This document shows positions 1 to 5,420 of a stretch of 5,420 bases of DNA, one piece after another. The stretch's first letter is position 1, and the number at the start of each line of letters is the position of its first letter. The position numbers and the translations under genes were made by a program. This DNA comes from an uncultured Oxalobacteraceae bacterium (lineage in GTDB: Bacteria; Pseudomonadota; Gammaproteobacteria; Burkholderiales; Burkholderiaceae): positions 1-5,420 of the forward strand of contig CAMLHI010000175.1 in NCBI GenBank assembly GCA_946479705.1, written 5' to 3'. Below the pieces are notes generated by a model that was given only the letters and a program-made list of their open reading frames with translations, had not been told where the DNA came from and did no database searches.

Positions 1-5
1 TAGAA

Positions 6-32
6 TGGGCTTGTGGGTTTCCACAATACCCA
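6..32. repeat. Inverted repeat upstream of the Bug-receptor gene
   Basis: The core is a perfect 6-bp inverted repeat, TTGTGG (11-16) and CCACAA (21-26), around a 4-base loop GTTT. Outer arms TGGG (6-9) and CCCA (29-32) extend the pairing across a small asymmetric internal loop. There is no T-run on either side, so it does not look like an intrinsic terminator. It lies upstream of a possible -10 box at 51-56, so an operator or regulator-binding site is plausible. This is inference: short palindromes also occur by chance, and no regulator gene is in view. Confidence 0.4.
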
Positions 33-50
33 TCGTCGGACCGTTCACCC

Positions 51-56
51 TATAAA
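51..56 (+). promoter_or_regulatory. Possible sigma-70 -10 box (TATAAA)
   Basis: TATAAA matches the sigma-70 -10 consensus at five of six positions and stands out as A+T-rich in a G+C-rich neighbourhood. Transcription would start near base 63, giving a leader of roughly 55 bases before the TTG start at 119. No good -35 hexamer lies at the expected 16-18 bp spacing, so the promoter would be weak or activator-dependent. The inverted repeat at 6-32 would sit around -44 relative to that start. Confidence 0.3.
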
Positions 57-105
57 GGCTGCCATTGCGAGTCCGGCGAGACTTGCCATATGTTGGCCGA
101 CAACC

Positions 106-110
106 GGAGA
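106..110 (+). promoter_or_regulatory. Ribosome binding site that decides the TTG start at 119
   Basis: GGAGA lies eight bases before the TTG at 119-121, a near-ideal Shine-Dalgarno sequence and spacing. The upstream in-frame TTG at 65 has no comparable purine-rich site, and starting there would put a charged, Arg-rich stretch in front of the signal peptide. The site therefore supports initiation at 119. Confidence 0.65.
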
Positions 111-118
111 CTGGCGCC

Positions 119-1093
119 TTGAAAATCAGCTTGAAGCATTCCCTCGTCATCCTCAGCCTGCTCGGCAGCTCGTTCGCCCATGCGCAGAAGTTCCCCAGCA
201 ATCCCATCACCATGGTCGTGCCCTTCGCGGCCGGCGGGCCGACCGACACCGTCGCGCGCGTGGTGGCGCAAGCCATGGCCAGCGCGCTCAAGCAGCCGGT
301 CAACGTGGAAAATGCCGGCGGGGCGGGCGGCACCACCGGCGCGGCCAAGGTCGCCAAGGCGGCCCCGGACGGCTACACCATCCTGATGCACCACATCGGC
401 CACGCCACCGCGCCCAGCCTGTACCGCAAGCTGAGCTACAGCCCGGTGGACAGTTTCGAACCGATCGGCCTGGTCACGGAAGTGCCGATGACCCTGGTCG
501 CGCGCAGCAACTTCCCGGCCAAGAACCTCGGTGAACTGCTGGCCTACCTGAAGGCCAACAAGGACAAGGTCAGCTACGCCCACGCAGGCCTGGGCTCGGC
601 CTCGCAGCTGTGCGGCATGCTGTTCATGCGCGCCACCGAGACCGAACTGACGGTGCTGCCTTACACCGGCACCGGCCCGGCCATGGCCGACCTGCTGGGC
701 GGCCAGGTCGACGTCATGTGCGACCAGATCACCAACACCCTCGGTCAGATCAAGAGCGGCAAGATCAAGGCCTATGGCGTGACCACCAAGACCAAGGTGG
801 CCGCGCTGAACACGCTGCCGCCGCTGAGCGAGGCGGGCATGCCGGGCTTCGAGATCACCGTGTGGCACGGCCTGTACGCGCCCAAGGGCACCCCGAAAGC
901 GGTCGTCGATACGCTCGCCGCCGCCTTGCAGACGGCACTCAAGGACCCCGCCGTCAAGCAGCATTTCGCCGAGCTGGGCATCGAGCCGGTGAGCGACAAG
1001 CGCGCCAGGCCCGAAGCGCTGCGTGCGCACCTGCGCGCTGAACTGGACCGCTGGGGGCCGATCATCACCAAGGCCGGTGCCTACGCCGATTGA
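119..1093 (+). CDS. Bug/TctC-family tripartite tricarboxylate transporter solute-binding protein
   Basis: This is a 324-residue exported receptor, the usual length for the Bug (TctC) family of high-affinity periplasmic solute-binding proteins. From the TTG at 119, residues 1-22 form a signal peptide: Lys at 2 and 6, a Leu/Ile/Val-rich core, and an AHA cleavage site before Gln23. Family signatures follow in order: the VVPFAAGGPTD segment (about residues 33-43), ENAGGAGGTTGA (64-75), KAAPDGYT (80-87), AGLGSASQL (156-164), LPYTGTGPAMADLLGGQVD (180-198) and GMPGF (240-244). Mature-protein cysteines at 165 and 201 could form a disulfide, which is a guess. Family members bind small carboxylates, amino acids or related compounds; the ligand cannot be read here. 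No TctA/TctB membrane genes are in the window, so it may be one of the orphan receptors common in Burkholderiales. Its 3' end overlaps the convergent transferase gene by 13 bases. A longer start at TTG 65 is possible but unlikely. Confidence 0.92.
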   Translation: MKISLKHSLVILSLLGSSFAHAQKFPSNPITMVVPFAAGGPTDTVARVVAQAMASALKQPVNVENAGGAGGTTGAAKVAKAAPDGYTILMHHIGHATAPSLYRKLSYSPVDSFEPIGLVTEVPMTLVARSNFPAKNLGELLAYLKANKDKVSYAHAGLGSASQLCGMLFMRATETELTVLPYTGTGPAMADLLGGQVDVMCDQITNTLGQIKSGKIKAYGVTTKTKVAALNTLPPLSEAGMPGFEITVWHGLYAPKGTPKAVVDTLAAALQTALKDPAVKQHFAELGIEPVSDKRARPEALRAHLRAELDRWGPIITKAGAYAD

Positions 1094-1638
1094 TCCATCC
1101 GGCGCGCCAGCCAGGCCAGCGAAGCCGCGTGGCCTGGCCCGACCGGCAGCGTCACCAGTGTGCAGGACATGGCCACATCGTTCCACTCGGCCAGCTGCAT
1201 GCCGAAGCATTTCAGGCAGGCTTCGCGCGCGGTCCACTCGTGCGCCAAGGCCGGCATGCGGTCCGCCGCGGCTTCGGACTCAAGCCGCAGCAGGGCTTGC
1301 GGGCCGAGATAGTCGCGCGCCAGCGCGCGCCAGTCGTCTACCTGCTCGATCTCCATCAGGTCGATCCCCACGCGCATGCGGTGGCCGATGACGGCCAGCG
1401 AGCGCGTGGCCGCGTGGCTGATCGAGATGCCGGCGTCGACGGGCTGCCCGTCGAGCAGCAGGCGGGGAGGCTGGCCCGGCGCGGATACTACCGCGAACCG
1501 TTCCACGTCAATGCCGAAGTACTGCGCCGCCCGAGCGCACAGGCCGGCGCGGATGCGCGTGCGCGCTTGCGCCCGCGTGGTGCCGGCGGGATGGTCCAGG
1601 TCGACCAGCACCAGGCCATCGGCCAGCGTCACGTTCAC
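1081..1638 (-). CDS. 4'-phosphopantetheinyl transferase (short Sfp/ACPS superfamily type)
   Basis: The product (185 residues from the GTG at 1636-1638) should transfer the phosphopantetheine arm of CoA to the Ser of a carrier domain. Three superfamily motifs are visible: ISISHA (71-76, His75), VGIDLMEIE (90-98, metal-binding Asp93) and EWTAREACLK (134-143, Glu134, Glu139, Lys143). The last matches the Sfp-type W-x-x-K-E-A-x-x-K motif with Arg138 in place of the first Lys, a conservative change. The second motif has Met where Sfp has a Glu two residues after the Asp. The N-terminal part is shorter than in Sfp (about 224 residues). The GTG overlaps the upstream synthetase's stop codon (GTGA) and has no convincing Shine-Dalgarno sequence, so translation is probably coupled; GTG at 1630-1632 is the alternative start. 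The obvious substrate is the carrier domain of the upstream gene. General role is confident; exclusive partnership is inferred. Confidence 0.9.
   Translation of the reverse strand: MNVTLADGLVLVDLDHPAGTTRAQARTRIRAGLCARAAQYFGIDVERFAVVSAPGQPPRLLLDGQPVDAGISISHAATRSLAVIGHRMRVGIDLMEIEQVDDWRALARDYLGPQALLRLESEAAADRMPALAHEWTAREACLKCFGMQLAEWNDVAMSCTLVTLPVGPGHAASLAWLARRMDQSA
1635..1638 (-). promoter_or_regulatory. GTGA stop/start overlap coupling the synthetase and transferase genes
   Basis: On the minus strand the synthetase's TGA stop (1635-1637) overlaps the transferase's GTG start (1636-1638) in the tetranucleotide GTGA. The bases just upstream are rich in GGC/GCC and lack a purine-rich Shine-Dalgarno sequence. 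Re-initiation by ribosomes finishing the synthetase is the likely mode of translation, which would keep the modifying enzyme at a level tied to its substrate. Confidence 0.7.
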
Positions 1639-4600
1639 GAGGCCATGGGCGCCGCCGGGCAACCGCTCCAGCGGCTGGCGGCCGGAATCGACTCGCCCTT
1701 CATCACCAGCGTCAATGGTCCGATGCGCGCATTGTCGCCGACCTTGGCGCTGTACAGCACCGCACTGCGCGGACCCATGTACACCTTGGCGCCGATGTCC
1801 ACATGGTCGATCTTCATCACGCGGTCCTCGAACAGGTGGGTCTGGGGACAGGACAGGGCATTGAGTTCGCTGTAGTCGCCGATATTGACGCAGTCGAATT
1901 CGGTGATGTCGGTGGTATCGAGATACACGCCGCGCCCCATCTTGCAGCCGAGCAGGCGGAACGCCAGCGGCAGCCAGGGTGTGCCGCGCAGGTAGCGCAT
2001 GAAGTTGGGCACCGCGATACCTTCGTACATATTGGTCACGCCTTCGGACAGCCACACGAAGGCCGTCCACATCGGCGCCGAGCGCTTGCGGTAGCGCCCC
2101 AGCCATAGCCACTTGAGCAGCAGGACGAAGGCGAAGTTGCCGATGCCGTAGATCAGCCCAGCCTCGCCGAGCTTGAGCGCGACCTGGTTCCAGCGCCCCT
2201 CGCCAGCCAGGGGCATGACGTCCATCACCACCGTGTAGCCGACCGCGATCACCACCGCGTGCGGGGCCACGATGCGGAAGGTTTCGACCAGGGTGCGTCC
2301 CAGGCGCCGCAGCGGCGAGGGGCGGTAGGTCAGCGATTCGGGAAACACCGCGGCCGCTTCGCGCGCCGGCAGGTGGATCGGCGGCGAACCCAGCCAGGTG
2401 TCGCCGGGCTTGAGGCGCTCGTTGGCGGGCGCGTGGCTGTGCACGCCGATCAGCACGCCCTCGGGCAGCACCGTGCCGTCCGGTACATAGCTGCCGTTGC
2501 CGACAAAGCTGCGGTGCGAAATCACGGTGGGCAGCATGGTCATCCAGCCGCCGTCGATCTGCTCGTCGCCCAGCATGACCGCGTCGGCGATAAAGGTTTC
2601 GTCGCCCAGGGTGAGCATGTCCGGCACCACGCCCAAGGCCGTGGAGATTTCCGCGTCGCGGCCCACTTTGGCGCCCAGCAGCCGATACCAGTGGGGCGCG
2701 AACACGGTCGCGTAGATGCCGTGCAACACGTTCAAGCTCGATTCCTGGATGTGGCTGACCAGCCACTTGGCGCAGTACAGGCGGCTGTGCACGGCGGTGC
2801 GGCCCGGTTCCAGGCGTGGCAGCGCGCCCCAGCGGATGGCCGAGGAAACCAGCGCGGTGAGCACGATCAGCACCGCGCTGGCCGGGAAGGCCAGCACGAA
2901 GTAGCGCGCGATCTGGGCCGCGACACTGTCGCGCATCAGCCACGGCAGCAGATTGTGCTCGTCCATCCAGTCGATCAGCACGAAGCTGGGAAACACCGGC
3001 ATGAAGAACAGGGTCGTCACCAGCAGGATGCCGAGCACGAAGAAGATGGCTTCGCCGGTCAGGCGCAAACTGCTCACGGCGGGGCGCGGCGGCAGCTGCT
3101 GCACGAAGGGACCGATATCGCGCGCCGGCGAGCCGCCCCACACGCGTCCGGCCGGCACGCGCACGCCATCGGCCAGCGCCGCCTGGCCCTCCAGATGGCC
3201 GGTTTCCTCCACGGCCGTGTTGCCTTCGAGGACGGCGAAGGAGGCCACGCTGGCATCCTTGCCGATGTCGATCCTGCCCAGCAGAAGGCGGCCGCGTTCG
3301 ACGCGGGCGTTTTCCAGGTTGACGGCGTTGCCGATACTCACACCGTCGCCGATGTTCAGCAGGTCGGCCGCGCGCAGGGTGATCGAGCCGACGATGACGT
3401 CGCGCCCGACCTTGGCGCCGAGCGCGCGCAGCCACCAGTTGTGCAGCGAGGAGCCGCTCAGCATATAGGCCGGCGCGCCTTCGATCAGGCGGTCGGCCAG
3501 CCACCAGCGGTAATAGGTCCAGCCCCACAGCGGGTAGGAGCCGGCGCGCAGCCGTCCGGCGATGAGCCATTTGCCGGCGATGGCGATCACGAATTCCAGC
3601 ACCGTGGCGATGAGGAACACGGCGATGGAGGCGGCAATCGCGCGCGCGGTCGAATCGGTCGGGTCGCCGGTGAAGAAGTGGTAGGTGAAGAAGGGCGCCA
3701 GCCACTGGGCCATGCGCAAGGTCACCAGGGCCGGAACTGCCGCCGCCTGGGCCAGGCCGCAGGTCCAGCGGCGCCAGGCCGATGGCGGCGTCCAGTCGGG
3801 TTCCGCGACGGCCGCTTCGCCATGCTGGGCGATGGCGCTGGCGATCAGGCCGACGATGCGGTGCTGGTAGATGTCGCGCACGGTGACGTGGGCGAAGGCC
3901 GGGTCGGCGCGCAGGGACGAGGCGAGCCGCGCGGCCAGGAAGGAATGGCCGCCCAGGTCGGTAAAGAAGTCCTGGCCGCGGCGGATCGCCTGGCCGGGGA
4001 ACAGCTTGGCCAGCACGGCGAACAGGGCCGCTTCGGCGGCGTTGCCGGGTTCGTCCGACTGGCCCAGCTCGGCCTCGGCCGGGGCTGACAGTGGCATGGC
4101 GCGCAGGGCGTGACGGTCGATCTTGCCCGATGTCAGACGCGGCATGCGCTCCAGGGTTTCATAGCGCGCCGGGATCATGTAGGGCGGCAGTATCGCCGAG
4201 ATCGCTCCCCTCAGGGCCTTGGTGTCCAGCGTCGCCGACGGCACGAGGTAAGCCACCAGCTGGTCGATGCCGTCCTCGTTTCTCAGCAATACCGCAACCG
4301 TGCCGACGCCTTCCTGCTGCGCCAGCACCGCTTCGATTTCGCCAAGCTCCACACGAAAGCCGCGGATCTTGACCTGGTCGTCGGTGCGGCCCAGGCATTG
4401 CACATCGCCTTGCGGATCGATGCGCGCCAAGTCGCCGGTGCGGTACAGGCGCGCGTCGTGGCGGCCCCGGCTCCAGGGATTGGCCACGAATTTGGCGGCC
4501 GTCAGGTCCGGGCGGCCGAGATAGCCGTCGGCCAGCCCTGGCCCGGTGATGCACAGTTCCCCGGTCTCGCCGCGTGCTTTCAGGGTCAGCGGCAGGCGCT

Positions 4601-5420
4601 CGGGGTCGATCACCAGCAGGCCGTAGTTGGGCAGCGGCGTGCCGATGGTGATCGGCTCGCCGCGCTGCAGGCGCGCCAGGCTGGCCGAGACCGTCGCCTC
4701 GGTTGGGCCGTAGGTATTGAACATTTGCCGGCCGGGACTGGACCAGCGCTCGACCACCGATTCCGGGCACATTTCGCCGCCCAGGTTGATCAGCCGGAGC
4801 GTGGGCACGTCCTCGCTGAACAGGGCCAGCAGGGTGGGCACGGCGTGCAGCACCGTCACGCCGTTGGCGGCCAGCATGCGCGGCAGGGTTTCCGGGTCGC
4901 CGGTGATGTCCTTGGGGCCGATCCACAGCGTGGCGCCGACCAGATAGGAAATCCAGATTTCCTCGAAGGACATGTCGAAGGCCACCGAGAAGCCCTGGTA
5001 GACCTTGTCTTCGGGACGGATCTGCAGTACCTGGTTCTCGCTGCGCAGGAAGTGGCAGATGCAGCGCTGCGATATCTGGATGCCCTTGGGTTTGCCGGTC
5101 GAGCCGGAGGTGTAGATGACGTAGGCCGGCGCGTCCGGCGGGACCGGCCCGCGCGCGATGTCGTCCGGCGGCGGGTCGAGCAGGGCGTCCGAGGTCCACA
5201 CTTGCAGCGGCGAAGTATCGATGTGCGGGAACAGCGCCGCGCTGGTGACGACGCCGATGGCGCTGGCATCGGCCAGGCACAGCTGCAGGCGTTCGACCGG
5301 CGTGTCCTGGTCGACCGGCAGCCAGGCCGCGCCGGCCTTGGCGATGGCGGCCTGCATCACCAGCAGTTCGATGCCGCGCTCGTGCCACAGGCCGACGATG
5401 TGGCCGGGCCGCACGCCGCC
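1635..5420 (-). CDS. Pls-like single-module NRPS (A-T-six TM-three LbH domains), 5' partial
   Basis: The reading frame is open at the window edge, so the N-terminus is missing (likely several tens of residues, including adenylation motif A1). Numbering from the Val codon at 5412-5414, the adenylation domain spans about 1-437, with AKAGAAWLPVD (A2), YTSGSTGKPKG (A3, 101-111), FDMS (A4), NTYGPTE (A5, 233-239), GELCITGPGLADGYL (A6), YRTGDL (A7), the A8 segment QVKIRGFRVELGEIE (347-361), LPPYMIP (A9) and TSGKIDR (A10, Lys431). The carrier domain follows, with DFFTDLGGHS and phosphopantetheine Ser491. Hydrophobic segments at about 556-578, 592-618, 787-815, 837-860, 1046-1069 and 1086-1105 alternate with three hexapeptide-rich domains (about 645-770, 895-1015, 1135-1253). 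No classical condensation or thioesterase domain is present. This layout and length (at least 1261 residues) match epsilon-poly-L-lysine synthetase of Streptomyces albulus (1319 residues) and the NRPS terminal-domain family TIGR02353. It should activate one amino acid at the inner membrane. The family is firm; the product is unknown. Confidence 0.9.
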   Translation of the reverse strand, partial: GGVRPGHIVGLWHERGIELLVMQAAIAKAGAAWLPVDQDTPVERLQLCLADASAIGVVTSAALFPHIDTSPLQVWTSDALLDPPPDDIARGPVPPDAPAYVIYTSGSTGKPKGIQISQRCICHFLRSENQVLQIRPEDKVYQGFSVAFDMSFEEIWISYLVGATLWIGPKDITGDPETLPRMLAANGVTVLHAVPTLLALFSEDVPTLRLINLGGEMCPESVVERWSSPGRQMFNTYGPTEATVSASLARLQRGEPITIGTPLPNYGLLVIDPERLPLTLKARGETGELCITGPGLADGYLGRPDLTAAKFVANPWSRGRHDARLYRTGDLARIDPQGDVQCLGRTDDQVKIRGFRVELGEIEAVLAQQEGVGTVAVLLRNEDGIDQLVAYLVPSATLDTKALRGAISAILPPYMIPARYETLERMPRLTSGKIDRHALRAMPLSAPAEAELGQSDEPGNAAEAALFAVLAKLFPGQAIRRGQDFFTDLGGHSFLAARLASSLRADPAFAHVTVRDIYQHRIVGLIASAIAQHGEAAVAEPDWTPPSAWRRWTCGLAQAAAVPALVTLRMAQWLAPFFTYHFFTGDPTDSTARAIAASIAVFLIATVLEFVIAIAGKWLIAGRLRAGSYPLWGWTYYRWWLADRLIEGAPAYMLSGSSLHNWWLRALGAKVGRDVIVGSITLRAADLLNIGDGVSIGNAVNLENARVERGRLLLGRIDIGKDASVASFAVLEGNTAVEETGHLEGQAALADGVRVPAGRVWGGSPARDIGPFVQQLPPRPAVSSLRLTGEAIFFVLGILLVTTLFFMPVFPSFVLIDWMDEHNLLPWLMRDSVAAQIARYFVLAFPASAVLIVLTALVSSAIRWGALPRLEPGRTAVHSRLYCAKWLVSHIQESSLNVLHGIYATVFAPHWYRLLGAKVGRDAEISTALGVVPDMLTLGDETFIADAVMLGDEQIDGGWMTMLPTVISHRSFVGNGSYVPDGTVLPEGVLIGVHSHAPANERLKPGDTWLGSPPIHLPAREAAAVFPESLTYRPSPLRRLGRTLVETFRIVAPHAVVIAVGYTVVMDVMPLAGEGRWNQVALKLGEAGLIYGIGNFAFVLLLKWLWLGRYRKRSAPMWTAFVWLSEGVTNMYEGIAVPNFMRYLRGTPWLPLAFRLLGCKMGRGVYLDTTDITEFDCVNIGDYSELNALSCPQTHLFEDRVMKIDHVDIGAKVYMGPRSAVLYSAKVGDNARIGPLTLVMKGESIPAASRWSGCPAAPMAS

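Noticed and set aside
18..26. DnaA-box-like sequence within the inverted repeat
   Set aside because: The best 9-mer matches the TTATNCACA consensus at only seven positions and there is no cluster of boxes or A+T-rich unwinding region, so no origin is supported.
65..118. Longer N-terminus for the Bug protein from TTG at 65
   Set aside because: It would put an Arg-rich stretch ahead of an otherwise standard signal peptide. The GGAGA site at 106-110 is correctly placed for the TTG at 119.
1101..1108. GGCGCGCC palindrome near the convergent gene ends as a terminator
   Set aside because: An 8-bp self-complementary site with no loop and no T-run is not an intrinsic terminator, and it lies inside the transferase coding sequence.
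50..1237. Minus-strand open frame of 395 codons opposite the Bug gene
   Set aside because: It is antisense to a clearly recognisable Bug protein. Its translation is low-complexity Arg/Gly/Ala/His-rich with no domain, as expected from high-G+C codon bias.
1665..3467. Separate hexapeptide acetyltransferase genes downstream of an A-T protein
   Set aside because: The frame is continuous from the adenylation domain to 1635 with no stop, and the fused A-T-membrane-beta-helix layout is a known family arrangement.
1639..3705. Upstream extension of the transferase frame (frame open to 3705)
   Set aside because: The long Arg-rich extension is an off-frame reading of the synthetase. Only the part from the GTG at 1638 shows transferase motifs.
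2259..4088. Plus-strand open frame of 609 codons opposite the synthetase
   Set aside because: The translation is rich in Arg, Gly, His and Gln with no motif, and lies entirely antisense to the well-supported synthetase. It is a G+C-driven shadow frame.
3825..5420. Part of a conventional multimodular siderophore or lipopeptide NRPS
   Set aside because: The carrier domain is followed by transmembrane segments and beta-helix domains rather than condensation or thioesterase domains, and these end the protein. Further modules upstream cannot be excluded from this window but would be atypical.

Overview
The window is a high-G+C bacterial segment with three protein-coding genes, packed with almost no intergenic space. 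The G+C-rich codon third positions and the orphan Bug-type (TctC family) periplasmic receptor point to a betaproteobacterium of the Burkholderiales. A Massilia/Duganella-like member of the Oxalobacteraceae is my best guess; it is an inference from style, not a marker-gene assignment. I see no rRNA, tRNA, insertion sequence, CRISPR array or origin.

Layout. Bases 1-118 hold a short leader with an inverted repeat, a possible -10 box and a ribosome binding site. A plus-strand gene (119-1093) encodes an exported Bug/TctC solute-binding protein. Tail-to-tail with it, and overlapping it by 13 bases, a minus-strand operon runs in from the right edge. It consists of a very large synthetase (1635-5420, 5' end cut by the window edge) followed by a small 4'-phosphopantetheinyl transferase (1081-1638). 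The two operon genes overlap by four bases (GTGA).

The main point of interest is the large protein. It is a single-module NRPS-like enzyme: adenylation domain, thiolation (carrier) domain, then a membrane-embedded C-terminal half with about six transmembrane segments and three tandem cytosolic left-handed beta-helix-like (hexapeptide) domains. There is no classical condensation or thioesterase domain. This is the architecture of epsilon-poly-L-lysine synthetase (Pls of Streptomyces albulus) and of the NRPS terminal-domain family TIGR02353. The binding-pocket residues read by motif alignment (D, M, E, T, I, L, T, V, S, K) contain an acidic residue at the GrsA-239 position, which would fit a basic amino acid.

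Working model: the phosphopantetheinyl transferase converts the carrier domain to its holo form. The synthetase activates one amino acid, possibly cationic, and its three membrane-tethered C-terminal domains assemble a homopolymer or short isopeptide. The Bug receptor is probably an unrelated neighbour that binds a small carboxylate-type solute; nothing in the sequence ties it to the synthetase.
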